DNA from: Incurvaria masculella
Taxonomy: Eukaryota > Arthropoda > Insecta > Lepidoptera > Incurvariidae
Assembly (NCBI GenBank): GCA_946894095.1
Contig: OX335655.1
Coordinates: 8,804,001-8,868,000, forward strand
Direction of reading: 5' to 3'
Length of the DNA: 64,000 nt
The notes under the pieces were generated by a model. It did not search any database and was not told the origin of the DNA. It saw only the letters and a program-made list of their open reading frames with translations. A program made the position numbers and the translations under genes. How positions within the stretch are numbered: the stretch's first letter is position 1; every line of letters begins with the position of its first letter. This document shows, one piece after another, positions 31,171-41,975 of this stretch.

Positions 31171-31590
31171 TCAGCGTGTTTGCGCCCACTGCTGGACATA
31201 CGCCTCTCCAATTTTCCTCCAGTCCTCCCGGCCTTCAGCGGTACGGAACCACTGCTTTCCGCCGACGCACTTGATGTCGTCATCCCACCTGGCAGGTGGT
31301 CTTCCCAAACTCCGTTTTCCTGTCCACGGCCGCTAGTGTAGGACACGGTTACTCCAACGGTCGTCGTCTCTTCGGCTGACATGACCAGCCCACTGCCACT
31401 TGAGCTTAGCCACCCGATGTCCACTATCGACTACTTTGGTACGTCGGCGGATTGCCTCGTTGCGCACCATATCCCGAAGTGATATTCCTAACATGGCTCG
31501 CTCCATTGCTCGCTGGGCAACTTTCAACCTTTGGACAACGGCGACCGTCAGAGTCCACGTTTCACATCCGTACGTCGTAACCGGGAGAAC
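31171..31590 (-). pseudogene. LINE reverse transcriptase C-terminus (RTE-like), one nonsense codon
   Basis: In one frame it reads YGCETWTLT, KVAQRAMERAMLGISLRDMV, AKLKWQWAGHVSRRDDDRWS, NRVLH-stop-RPWTGKRSLGRPPARWDDD and EGREDWRKIGEAYVQQWAQT before the terminal stop. The internal stop replaces the Trp of LHWRP (TGG to TAG). These are the thumb/C-terminal motifs of RTE-type LINE polymerases; the YADD active site lies upstream and is absent. It is a 5'-truncated, dead copy, better preserved than that at 12521. Confidence 0.85.
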
Positions 31591-31770
31591 GCACTGGTCT
31601 TATATCCGGGTCTTAAAATTTTGCAGTTTTTTTTTTATAAACCATATTCCTTTTCTGCATACTAATAGTACGGACAACCCAGACTCAATTTTACAAAAGT
31701 TCTAAAGTAATTAGAAGTAGTCGTCGAAACTTTTTTTCTTGTTTCGTATGTCTTAAAAATCACCTCTTAA

Positions 31771-32131
31771 GGATGTTCCGACCCATACAATGTTTTTTTT
31801 ACACAGAACGCAAAAAGTATTGCACTTTAAGGCACGAATTCGTCAAAAATATTAAATATAGCCATAGTAGTTGCAGCGAAAACATATTCACAATTTCAGG
31901 TTTAATGGTTTCGTTGTAATTGCCGATTAGAAGTTTTACACCGTTAGATGGCGCTGTTAAATAAAAATCGTATTTAAATAAATTATGACAAAACCAATAA
32001 CCCTGAAATTGTGAAATTGTTTTCGCTGCAAGTAATATGACTGTATTAAACTTTTATTATTAATTCGTGGCCTAAAGTGCAATACTTTTTGCGTTATGTG
32101 TGCAAACAACTTTATATGGGTCGGAACAGCC
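31771..32131 (+). mobile_element. 361-bp MITE, TTAA-flanked, copy 2
   Basis: TTAA at 31767-31770 and 32132-32135; ends 'ggatgttccgacccatac' and 'tatgggtcggaacagcc'. Same length as, and inverted relative to, 24963-25323. Both lie in introns of the same gene, so transcripts could pair over about 360 nt. Confidence 0.85.
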
Positions 32132-32145
32132 TTAAACAACATTAA

Positions 32146-32304
32146 GGGCCGAGTGCACGAAAGGACAAAAAATCAAAATCAACGTCAACGTTCGATCAAA
32201 CACGTCACTTTGTGTGGACAGTATGAAAGGTCATCTATACGGATCACTAAAAGTGACGTGTTTGCACACTGATTAACTCGGCCGTCTCTACGTGCAACCG
32301 GGGC
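32146..32304. mobile_element. 159-bp MITE, TWA-type, short copy
   Basis: Ends 'gggccgagtgcacg' and 'cgtgcaaccggggc' match the termini of 42034-42761. Flanked by TAA (left) and TTA (right). Contains an internal pair 'cacgtcact' and 'agtgacgtg'. Confidence 0.65.
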
Positions 32305-33692
32305 TTAGTAACCTGGAATGGGGTGATCACAAGTCATATACATGTATTCACAACAACATGACTACTAGTAAAATAAATCCACTCGGTCACAATAGTGTAA
32401 TAAATGGGTGTAGACCACTAGATGTAAATTACATACACATTTTTTTTCTTTTTTTTTCTGTTCGATGACTTCTGGCGAAGAAGAACGAACAACAAACTAA
32501 CCAGGTTTGTGTATTTTTGTAATTTTGTTCATCCGCCGTGCGTAATTTGAACAACCTCGAAATCTCTGCGATTGTCCGCAAACCGCTGGTATTGTGCCTC
32601 GATGTGCGTGGTTTTACGAGGTGATGTGGATTTCGCCTCTCGGAGCACCTTTGGTTTCTCATCACAGCCACCCACACGCGTTATTCTTAAAAAAATTGCT
32701 CATAAAAAGCGTACATGGGGTAGTTCTTGTATTCTGTGCTGATGGTCTGGATCCATGCTCCACGCAAATACTTAAATAATTGAGATTTGTATGAATGAAT
32801 AAATTAATTATAGAGATTTTCAGAGATAAGTATATTATTATTTCCCTTCAAACTTACTGAAATAAATCCCTAATATAACGATATTCTTAATCTCTGTCTT
32901 AAATCTAATATTGTCAATATGCATAGCTAACTTTCCACTTTTTACGCAGACGCATATTTTACTTCTGTTTCTGGCACCCATCTGAAAAGTCTGCGTTTGT
33001 CACGTCACCACTGAGGAGTTTGTTCCATCCAATTACAAACTTTCACAATTCAAAGCCCGAACTTAGCGGAAACTTCTGCAACAGGTTGCTATCTACATTC
33101 TGGGCGAGAAGGAATGTAGGTACTTAGTAGGTACTCACTTGGAATATTGAAGCGTTTGATGGATAGGACATTTCGATACAATGATCTGCCCAAGAATAAG
33201 TAGGAACAATACCATGTAAGAAGTACTGATTGATTTAACTTATTGCTTTCCGTTTCATTGTTTGTAAATATGAAAAATAACCCTTAAGGTGGCCCAATCC
33301 GGCGGGACTAACTCATTCGCGGGCACTGTACAAAATCGTGCTGTTCCGCTCTGGGACCTTCAATGTTTCAAAGAAAAAGACAGGCTCCGTGATGAGGAAG
33401 ATGCAACATGTCCACATAAAAGACAATGCGCATAGTGTATGTTTTGGTAAGATTTCAAAACGACTTATAGCTAAAAGTAAACCACGACCGCTCTAGTAAA
33501 AAATGTAAGAAAAACCAAATAGATTATATCTTGATTAAATAAGCTATGTCTGATGACTAATCTTTTTAAGATTTTCTTACTTTATCATTGCGTCATAAGC
33601 CACCAACGTTATTGTATAAAACGCGCGAAAAATTCGAACTTTCGGACCTTATAACTTAGAAACCAAACACAATTTTACAATACCAACGGTCA
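32305..33692. other. AT-rich intronic stretch
   Basis: No gene or repeat recognised. Confidence 0.45.
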
Positions 33693-34005
33693 TCAGATAT
33701 CTAGTTTAATCAAATAAAGCTCTTTTGAGCAAAATTTGGGATCTCTGATAAGAAATATGGGCGTAATCTTCTTTCCCCGTTTGTATGGGGAGTTGAGCGG
33801 GTTGGGCAAAATGTAATTCAAATCGAAGTTCAATTTTCGTATATTTTTTACCAAATCGTCCATGTAAAGTACTGGAGAAATATAAATTGTTATAGTATCA
33901 ATTAGAATGTCGATATGAAAGTCGGAGTGTTCCCGTAGTTTTTTTGTAAAAATTTGGGCGATATTTTTAATTCGTTCATACGAGCTATTATATTCTGAAA
34001 AGAAA
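33693..34005 (-). pseudogene. possible Jockey-type ORF1 (PRE_C2HC-like) remnant
   Basis: An open minus-strand frame ends in TGA. Its last third, DDLVKNIRKLNFDLNYIL, then KKITPIFLIRDP and CSKELYLIKLDI, has the spacing of the PRE_C2HC domain of Jockey-clade Gag-like proteins (an alpha-helical LxxLGF-like segment, a PLFLV-like strand, SKEIYxLK). A strong acceptor-like 'gttttcttttcag' precedes it on the minus strand, so a nested host exon is the alternative. Zinc knuckles are not seen. Confidence 0.35.
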
Positions 34006-34104
34006 ACTAAAAAAAAGGCTTGGTACACACCGTAATATGTGCTTCTGTAATATCTAGGAAAACCATTTAAGATTAATTAATCAGAGAGCGCTGAGTATAA
34101 CGTG

Positions 34105-34380
34105 AGATCAGAGCCGGTAGTCTCAGTTCTCACCTAAATTGGCGTTTACGTAACTTCGAAGTTCCGTAAAAACGTCAAACCCCATACTAGTTTTTACTAG
34201 ATATTCTGTGGTTTTACTTCTTCAAGCTGTCAAAGTCAAACTCAGACTTCCGATTTATATGAAAACGCGGAGTCAACGTAAACGGCAACGTCGACGTATT
34301 TACGGCAACGTTAAGTAAGCTGTAGAATCAAACTCGGACTCGCAAATGTTAGTTCGCTTAACGCCCACTGCGCGCGCTCT
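34105..34380 (+). repeat. 'ggcgtttacg' repeat family, longest copy
   Basis: Begins 'gatcagagccggtagt', then 'cacctaaattggcgtttacg', an internal duplicated 'gtcaaactc' region and 'gccactgcgcgcgctcttc'-like end. Matches 29070-29215 and 58745-59320. Confidence 0.6.
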
Positions 34381-34950
34381 TCAATTTCAAATTACTAATA
34401 ACTAACTAAATTGCTAATACAATTATAGAAATTAATTCCTAATAATAATAATAATTAATAATTATTCACTGGTGTAAAAACAATGGTCACACGATTAAAA
34501 AAATATATAGGTAGATAGTATTTAACCATTATATATATATGTACAATCAATCATGGTGGGGAGGCATTCTCCTTTTAAAACTTAAGCACAACGAGTTCAG
34601 GGTTAAAAACAAAAAAAAAAGTATTATATGATTGCAAAGTTAATCGATTTCAATAAGCCACGTCATTCATTGTGCAAAATATAGCATCCGATATTTTTTC
34701 TCGCAACCCCTTCCTGAATATTCGTAAAAGAATTTGCCAGCGAAAATGGAGGTCGGAATGAATTCCCGGGATTATGGTAATTTGCCCATCACTAGGGTAG
34801 TGTTGTGCTGTAACTCAATTTCCTCGGAGTGAGGCTACGAAAATACTTACCCACTCCTCTCCTTGCTACGGTCACAGTGAGGGTAGGATGGAGTTTATAA
34901 GATGGTGAATATCTTCAAAGTTAGTTTTCGTTCATGAGTTATGTCATGAT
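34381..34950. other. AT-rich intronic stretch
   Basis: Nothing recognised; poly-A and TATA dinucleotide runs only. Confidence 0.45.
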
Positions 34951-34952
34951 GC

Positions 34953-35291
34953 TAGAGCGGATAGTGGCTAAGGGGCGCGTGATCTTGCCTTCCATGCAAG
35001 AGGTCATGGGTTCAAATCCCCGCCGCGTTCGCGCACCATTTTATATCTCTTTCTGAGTTGGATACGTTATTTCCTTACGATTTCTAGCAATGCAGCCTAG
35101 CCCTACTAGGTGGTAGGGCTCAGCCTGTCCGGCTTAGAACCATCGCATTGAATGAAAATATAGTCGAAACGGCAATGAAAAGTGGTCCGATTTTTCCAAT
35201 CAGTTCAATGTAGCCGTGCTCATAAGGGTCCATGGCTAATGTTATGACGGTGGGTGGTATTTAGCCATCCATGTCTAGTGACATTAAAAAA
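34953..35291 (+). mobile_element. SINE, full length, tRNA-like head
   Basis: Contains 'agtggctaaggggcgcgtga' (box-A-like) and GGTTCAAATCCCC (box B, about 35009-35021), 'cctactaggtggtagggctc', 'accatcgcattgaatgaaaa' and a 7-A tail at 35284-35290. The best preserved tRNA-type head in the window. Confidence 0.85.
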
Positions 35292-35910
35292 ATAAACGCA
35301 AACAATGTCTTAAAATACAGCACAAATTACTAAAAGTTAGCATATAAATAATTGTGGACAGTGATTATGAAAACATTTAATGCAAAAACATAATTTAAGT
35401 GAGAAATACAATTTTATTGAAGGATGAAAATGTAAGATGAATCGAGCAAAACATCAAATGTAACTAAACATTCTACATATAAATGCGAATACCCCATTCA
35501 GCCGGTTGACGCTCGTATTTCGGAAAACAAAAGAAAACCGACAGATTTTCCAGCTTTTTCCGCGCGGGCGTAAGCCGGCAGAGGTCGTCTCCTGTAATGC
35601 GCTCCAACGAGCGATTTTTCCCCGAAAATAAATCATTCTTTGTGGCATCTGACGTCTGCTATTCGACTACTATTTACAAAATACGTGGACCGATTCGAAA
35701 GCTTCGTCCGCGTGAAATTACAAGATCGTTATTGTTTCTAGTTATGTACTTATGAACTATTTTGGACCTGTGGTGGATTTTTGATTACAAATCACTAAGT
35801 ACCTAAATAAAGAAGGTTTTGTAAGGCACTGAACATGGATGACTAATTATTATATTATTAACCTAACATACGACGATTTATATATTAACCTAACAGATCA
35901 CATATAAACT
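35292..35910. other. intronic stretch
   Basis: No gene recognised; a minus-strand frame at 35454-35648 has no known motif. Confidence 0.4.
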
Positions 35911-36070
35911 AGGTGAAATGCCAGGATATTCGTTAGGATGCGCCTACATTTCCATACATTTAAATGGATGAAAACATGGGAAATTTCGATATCCGCATCG
36001 ACCATCTTTCGTTCTAAGGCTATGGAACGAACACGTTGCTCGAATGTAGGGAATGAGACCTTCAGTTTTG
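35911..36070 (-). mobile_element. degraded SINE fragment
   Basis: 'gaaatgccaggatattcg', 'aaatggatgaaaacatgg', 'cgcatcgaccatctttcgtt' and 'gctatggaacgaac' follow the order of the minus-strand SINE with many changes. Confidence 0.45.
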
Positions 36071-36169
36071 CGTAATAACAATGGTAGATAACAGTCTCAC
36101 AAAAATAACCCATACCCGCGCAGAGTTGAGATTTGAGTGTAATTATATATATTTTATTTTATGAAAAAC

Positions 36170-36523
36170 CGGCATGGCTGGCTGTGCTGAGGACAAAAGG
36201 TGGTCAGAGAAGCCAAACACACCTCGCCTCGCGAAACCACACTCAGCGAGGCACAAAACCATCAGATTTGTGGACTATCGCTGAGCTTGTTCAAATTACG
36301 CTAGAAGTTTCGCAGGTTTTAGGTATGAGGAAAGGAATATGTTAGAGAGTTCCATATATTTTCGGTGCGGCAGATAAATGAGCTCTGATTCTTTGCGGCG
36401 GATGCTCCGGATATAGGTAGGATAGGGAGGAATGCAAGTTCCACAGAGCAACGGCCATAGTAGTACCTGTAGAACAGACGGAGCGACCCCACAAACCGTC
36501 TTTACAAAGCTTTGCACACGCAC
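36170..36523 (-). pseudogene. LINE ORF2 C-terminal fragment, decayed
   Basis: Parallel to 56430-56765, sharing 'cacctcgcctcgcgaaacca' and 'tcagcgaggcac', 'actatcgctgagct', 'gcaagttccacagagcaacg'. On the minus strand LLWPLLCGTCIPPYP corresponds to LLWTLIWGTCIPYSS there. Frameshifts prevent a continuous reading. Confidence 0.55.
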
Positions 36524-37084
36524 TGAAAATATTTAAAGTTCACTGCTTACCTAATAGTATAAATAAATAAATAAATAATAAATCTTTCAAATAAAGTACA
36601 GTACATGTACAGGAATAATAAACAGAACAGCAGGTTTCAGATAATGTAGGTATGTAAGTAGGTATCGTTTTCACCTAGTTTTTGATATCCTTAATTTGAT
36701 ATTTTTGATCTATTAATTAAATATTTTTCTATGTATTAATGGATAGGACTAGGATTTATCATTATCTAATGATTTTAAGGTTATTCTCAACAAAAAACGT
36801 TTTGCGATGATTTTACATTTTAATCATATTTTGATTAGAAGCAGAAAACGGTTTTGGTTTGGACATTCATATGAATTAGGATTATTAGATTTCTCAACAT
36901 GGATGTCGATATGTAACTTCAAATTCTTTGCCAGGGTGATAATGGGAAACCATATCTGGTTGCGGTCTCCATAATGTTAGTGATCTCAGTTTAATTTTAA
37001 TATTTTAATGATCTTTTCCCAATAATGACCAGTTTTGTTTTTATTGATAACAACGATTGAAATGAAATGTCTGAACTATCTCCG
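36524..37084. other. AT-rich intronic stretch
   Basis: Nothing recognised; short (AATA)n run near 36565. Confidence 0.45.
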
Positions 37085-37086
37085 TA

Positions 37087-37353
37087 TACAGGGTGTTAAC
37101 GGAGTCATGGTCCAAACGTTAACCACGTATTCCTTGGCATATTTGGAGCAAAAAAGGTAGATAAAATTTTTTTGTACGACTGAAAAAAAAAATCGTCCTC
37201 CCCATACATTTTGTGTGTAGGTATTTACAAAAATGTATGGGGATGACAATTTTTTTTCATTCGTACAAAAAAATGTTATCTACCTTTTTTGCTCCAAATA
37301 TGCCAAGGAACACGTGGTTAACGTTTGGACCATAACTCCGTTAACACCCTGTA
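37087..37353. mobile_element. MITE of about 265 bp, TA-flanked, almost fully palindromic
   Basis: Ends 'cagggtgttaacggagt' and 'actccgttaacaccctg' beside TA. The arms continue through 'tggtccaaacgttaaccac' and 'gcatatttggagcaaaaaag' for over 110 bp. Only about 30 bp in the centre ('tttgtgtgtaggtatttac') are unpaired. TA target and CAGGGTG ends suggest a Tc1/mariner-type origin. Confidence 0.85.
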
Positions 37354-37693
37354 TATCATATTTTTCAAGCGCCTCAACCAGAATTAAAGGCCATAGCCGC
37401 CCTGTACAAATCCAGATGTAATCACACTTACATTCGGATCGACTTCTTCACGGTGAATTTTCCAACGCGAAGTCATTGAACGGCACATAACTGATCCTTA
37501 ATCGAACTCGAATCAGCAGGCCCAGGCCGAATCCTTAACCCGAAAGGATTTAATAAAATTCTTCTCACGTCTTGAGAAAGGGTTTCTGGTCGGTTATTGC
37601 CTTGGGCAAAGGGTAAGGTTCGTCAATACACACTTGATTTGATTGGGTAATGATGTGTGAAGGTTAAAGTATAATAAGAATATAGGCGAGTAA

Positions 37694-37849
37694 GCTTAGT
37701 TTTCACCCAGTGCCGATTTATTTAAATCAACACTAAAGGATCTTTATTGCTAAAGTATTGATTATCTTGTACTGGTATCGATAGCGAGATGGTAAGAAAC
37801 GCCCTTTAATGCGGGGATTAAGCAAATCAGTACTTGGTGTAAGACACCC
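37694..37849. mobile_element. MITE, TAA-flanked, copy 2 of the 22780 family
   Basis: Ends 'gcttagttttcacccagt' and 'tacttggtgtaagacaccc' with TAA at 37691-37693 and 37850-37852. Interior shares 'gcgagatggtaagaaacgcc' and 'ggggattaagcaaatcagta' with the shorter copy. Confidence 0.7.
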
Positions 37850-37852
37850 TAA

Positions 37853-39224
37853 GAGCCATTTAGGCGGTCCAATCAGATTACTATGAATTCCTGTTGAATT
37901 TAAACTCGTGGGTAACTCTGTGAGCTGTAGACCTCGCGAGTCTATTTTGTATATTACTTGATATTAACGGGCTAAACTAAAAAAATGTACATACATATCG
38001 AACCTGCTTGCTTTATTCAAAATGTTTAAAGATTTTCAAAAACTGGCTCGACTAAAAAAATCTATAAAAATTTCGAACCTGCTTACATATAAAATTTCAC
38101 GCGAATCGGTTGAGAAATGCGACCTATAGAGGAGAACAGTCGGACATACGAAATAATGTTTTCCCAATCTTGGAACGGAACAATAACATCTAAAACATAT
38201 ATCATGAACAATATAATAAATATGTTTCTGTTAATATTTGGGCATAGATATATTTATTCTATGGCTTGAGCTACTTTTGCATTGCATGCAACATTACATG
38301 AATATTAGTCCCATGGCGAGAACTACTGCTAGCAATATTTTTTTACATAGGTATAAATACGATAAAATAATACATTTTCAAAGTTGTGTATGTTATACTT
38401 TTATGCTTTAAAGTACCGTAATTCTGGTTTCCATACTATCCATACTAATATTATAAATTAAATAAATAACTATGTCCGTCTGTTACGTTTCACGCCTAAG
38501 CCGCTGAACCAATTTTGATGAAATTTTATGTAGAGGGAGTCTGGATCAAGATTTCCTTTTGTGATGAAAATCAAACGCAAAGGGGGAAGAATTTTAGGTT
38601 CAGCCCGACATCAGTCAGAAACGACATAGAGTAATCATGCTTGGCAATGATTTTTGAACCCTTAAAACAATTATTGAGTAAATCTGTGGAAATAGAAAAG
38701 TCAAATTAAACTTCACTATTTTCATTTAAAATCATTTTCTAACTATAAATTGTATAAACTATGTATTGTGTTTATTTTTATTGTTCACAAACTACGAAAC
38801 CAACAAATTATATGACTCAATGCTAAATCCACAGCTTAAAAATAAATAAACTCCGCGTAAGACTGTCAAAAAATTTAGATGAATGAGACTTTGATTAGAA
38901 TTGAAGGTAAGGAAAAACAAAATAAATAAATCAAACTATTGTAGTAAATGTTACAGTGAAACTGCATTTTTTACTATAACTAACTTGAAAATAACAATAT
39001 AATATAGTCCAACAATACACTTAAATGAAACCAAAAACCAAAAGTACCATGAATACCGAGATCTGAAACGCATAATGAAGATAGCTGTAGATTTATTAAT
39101 CAATGTTTTAATTGATTAATATTAATAATTGTATTAATATGCAAAAAAAAAAATAGGGCAAACCTCTAAGTTTATTGCAAATATAGAGAATATACAAGTT
39201 TAATAATAGAATAAGAAATTAAAA
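37853..39224. other. AT-rich intronic stretch with a repeat fragment
   Basis: Positions 38441-38600 ('actaatattataaatt', 'ccgctgaaccaattttgatg') are a common lepidopteran interspersed type. The rest shows no gene. Confidence 0.45.
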
Positions 39225-39581
39225 TTAAATTAAATAGAAAATTTCATTAAATTTATCCGAGGCTGCCATTGTCCCTAATACACTTATGGCATTACCTCTT
39301 TGAATTTCCACGCTTATGCGGCGAATAAAGAATGCTTTGGAGCGTGAATCACCCGATGCTTCACTTAACAGGTTACCAAGTGCAACTGAAAAAGATAAAG
39401 CATCAGGGGACCACGCGCCAAGGGTTTCCACCGCAAAAGGTAGAAACTCAAAGAGGGGTAGTAGGGATTCGTACTTTTTTCGCTTACGTAGCACGGCGGA
39501 GGCCGCGGCAGCCCCGGACGCCTGCGAGGAAGCGAGGACATGGCTTGGCGCTAGCGTATCGACGCACGTAGCATCCCACAA
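39225..39581 (-). pseudogene. retroelement polyprotein C-terminal domain
   Basis: An uninterrupted 118-codon frame ends [32 protein letters not shown] and stop. Preceding words KKYESLLPLFEFLPFAVETL and GAWSPDALSFSVALGNLLSE form a small domain I recognise from the ends of insect and other invertebrate retrotransposon proteins. The partner fragment is at 21301-21423. No polymerase motifs are present, so it is a 5'-truncated copy whose tail frame survived. Clade not assigned. Confidence 0.6.
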
Positions 39582-39588
39582 CCTCTTA

Positions 39589-39770
39589 GGGCTGATTTTT
39601 CAATAGTCTGTTAAATAGCCAGATAACTATTCGACGGACTTATAGTTAGATATTTTTGATAAACGATATAATTCTCCGGCAATGACTATCCGTCTTTTTA
39701 CAAACGTGAATTTGTACTATCAGTCCAATAAGTACAATCTGAGGATTGTAAAATCGGCCCTTAAATATTT
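39589..39770. mobile_element. 182-bp MITE, TTA-flanked, copy 2
   Basis: Ends 'gggctgatttttcaat' and 'attgtaaaatcggccc' are inverted. TTA at 39586-39588 and 39771-39773 is the target duplication. It abuts the retroelement fragment, inserted just upstream of its 5' side. Confidence 0.75.
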
Positions 39771-40152
39771 ATTTTAATTGTACTAAGTGCTCATTCGCAT
39801 TATTGTATTAATAAAAACGGCTCTAGATTGACATAAATCTAAATTAATAAGATAATATACACGAGTATTTCTAGTGAATACATTATACCTCAATGCCCTG
39901 TCGAGTAATTAGTTCATACTTTTAAATAAATACAGAGTTGAAACCCGCAGAAATCAACCATTCTACGTCTCGTATGAAGAGAAATGTACCACGGAGAAAT
40001 GTGCCAGTCTGTAATCATTACAATGGAGTCTATTCTCCAAGCCGTTATGACAAAGGCAGTATTCTCAGGAGCACTCCCTTGGACACTTTTACTTATTCTT
40101 ATGTGAACTTTTTTTTATGGAAAGCGCGGCATTTGGCGTACGCCTGGACCTC
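39771..40152. other. AT-rich spacer
   Basis: No gene recognised. Confidence 0.4.
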
Positions 40153-40359
40153 TTAAGGTGTCCGACGACGCCCATGAGCTTTCAAACGTTTAAGGAGTCT
40201 GCGAAAACTATGCCGGCCGGCCAGGTGCTTCTTCACACCATGTTTGAAGAATGCCAGGGTGTACTTTGGGGGAAATAACTCGGCAGGGAGCGCATTCCAT
40301 AGAGGTCTTAGAGGATCATTTGAATCAGATTTTTCGAATGTCGACAGTGAACGGTACAA
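40153..40359 (-). pseudogene. LINE ORF2 C-terminal tail
   Basis: Reads RPLWNALPAELFPPKYTLAF then FKHGVKKHLAGRH. The W-N-x-LP-x-x-x-FP-x-x-Y-x-L-x-x-FK pattern is the usual end of Jockey/CR1-type LINE polymerases. No catalytic part remains. Confidence 0.7.
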
Positions 40360-41029
40360 ATGGCTTCATATTACAGCCCTTGTACTCATGGACTATCACG
40401 ATAAAGTCTCACACGAGTACTTGATGATGGCAGCTACTCGGGTGACCTTCCCACTCGAATTCACACTATAGTCCTACTTAAGAGTTTTCTAATCGACTAA
40501 ACACTAGTGCATGGAGAAAATTAACTGAAGTTTTATGTTTTTTTTAATCTTTAGTGATTCGAAGTATAAAGCCAAGCAATCTTATTGAGCGGAATGATTA
40601 TGATGATAATCTTATTGAATAAAAATGTATTTGCTGTCAAAAATTACACCGAGGTCATAAGCTGTTTTTTCTAAACTGATTAACAACGAGACATTTTATG
40701 AATGAATATTAAGATACATTTGAACTCTAAGGAATCATAATTTTATCACTGTTTACTTTAAATGTTTTGTAAAATGTTTTTGGCCTACGTGGGAAAAACT
40801 TCTTCACCTACACAGCGTATTTTTCAAAGTATTTATTGCAAAACCTTGCTAAATCTAGGGTCGTTCAAGTGTTGTTTAATCTATAGCCCTGTATATACTT
40901 ATGTAAATGGTTGGAGGTCGTTAAAAAACACTTGCTAAAGTCACGGACAACCAGTTATAGTTTGATCGGCAATCTCGGGAGGTAAAAACACGTAGTATAA
41001 TTCTAAAGTGCTTTCCAATCTCTGCTAAA
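40360..41029. other. AT-rich intronic stretch
   Basis: Nothing recognised. Confidence 0.45.
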
Positions 41030-41240
41030 TAACATTCGGGGCGCCGTTAATTTCGAGCCCCGCGGCGCTAACGTCGACCCTCTTGCGAGTATCTCCTCGG
41101 CCGAGCGTGCGCTAAGTGTTTACCTTTAATTAGTACCTCGACTCCGCGAATAAACAGAGCCGGGCTTGGGTCGCACGACCGCGCCGGCTCGCGCAGCCCG
41201 TAGTTCGTAGCGTCGCCGTCCCTCGACCGCACCGATATAG
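41030..41240. promoter_or_regulatory. CpG-rich island inside the giant intron
   Basis: About 210 bp dense in CG dinucleotides ('gccccgcggcgctaacgtcg', 'gaccgcgccggctcgcgcag'), non-repetitive within the window. It could be an internal promoter or enhancer. No exon frame with channel similarity is present. Function inferred only from composition. Confidence 0.25.
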
Positions 41241-41250
41241 TCCCACATAG

Positions 41251-41381
41251 CTTATTTTACGCGTGGCCAATACCGAAACCAAACGGTCGCCATCTTGGAC
41301 GTCATTCGGCTGTCAGATTTCCCCTTATGCTGAGCTCTACCTTTGTAGGAACATTTTCGGTATTTAAAACGCGTAAAATAA
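41251..41381. mobile_element. short MITE-like inverted repeat
   Basis: 'cttattttacgcgt' with 'ccaataccgaaa' faces 'tttcggtattt' with 'acgcgtaaaataatg'. Contains 'cgccatcttgg', which matches the YY1/Pho core. No clear target duplication. Confidence 0.5.
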
Positions 41382-41970
41382 TGCCTGATGTGTACAACAG
41401 TGGAGTACGAGAGATTTTCTTCCATGTGAGAAAGTTCTTGGATAATGAACAAAGATAGAAATGGGCAATAATTCCATTTCAAAACGTCACCGAGCGCGTC
41501 TTCGCCGTTACAGGCGTGTGTTGCCATTGCAATAAATCGGGTTATCCAGTATTTATTCCTTCTAGACTGGGTTATTTTAGAGGTAGGTTGTACAATTTTC
41601 GCCCATAAAGAGGGGATTCTATTTCCTGTAGTAACCATAAGACGGCAGTGGTGCCCCCAGCAAGGCGCAAAATCATATATGTGGGACTATACGCCCTCGC
41701 CCCGCTCAGTCGCCGCGCGCCAACTTTATCGGCCGAGCGTGTCGTTCAAGAAACTCCTTTATTTCAAATGCTTCTATATTCATTGCTGCATCCATCTGGA
41801 AAACGATATGTGTATAAGTTGATTGCTTGTTAACAAAGTAAAGACGAACGGGAATCACGACGTAAACTCATCCGGATAGGGACAGCGTAGCCCACTATAT
41901 CTCAAATTGTTTTCTCTGTCGCACCGCAAGGTTATAGAACTGTCTGCCGGTGATTGCCTTACCTCACACT
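41382..41970. other. intronic stretch with an unassigned minus-strand frame
   Basis: A 128-codon minus-strand ATG frame covers 41252-41638 and ends inside the inverted repeat above. I see no domain; words such as KYWITRFIAMATHACNGEDA give no family. Could be chance. An X-box-like 'gttgccattgcaat' lies at 41520-41533. Confidence 0.25.
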
Positions 41971-41975
41971 TTTAA

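Noticed and set aside
34953..35025. A tRNA gene
   Set aside because: Box-A and box-B-like words exist but there is no cloverleaf with anticodon and acceptor stems. It is the head of a SINE.
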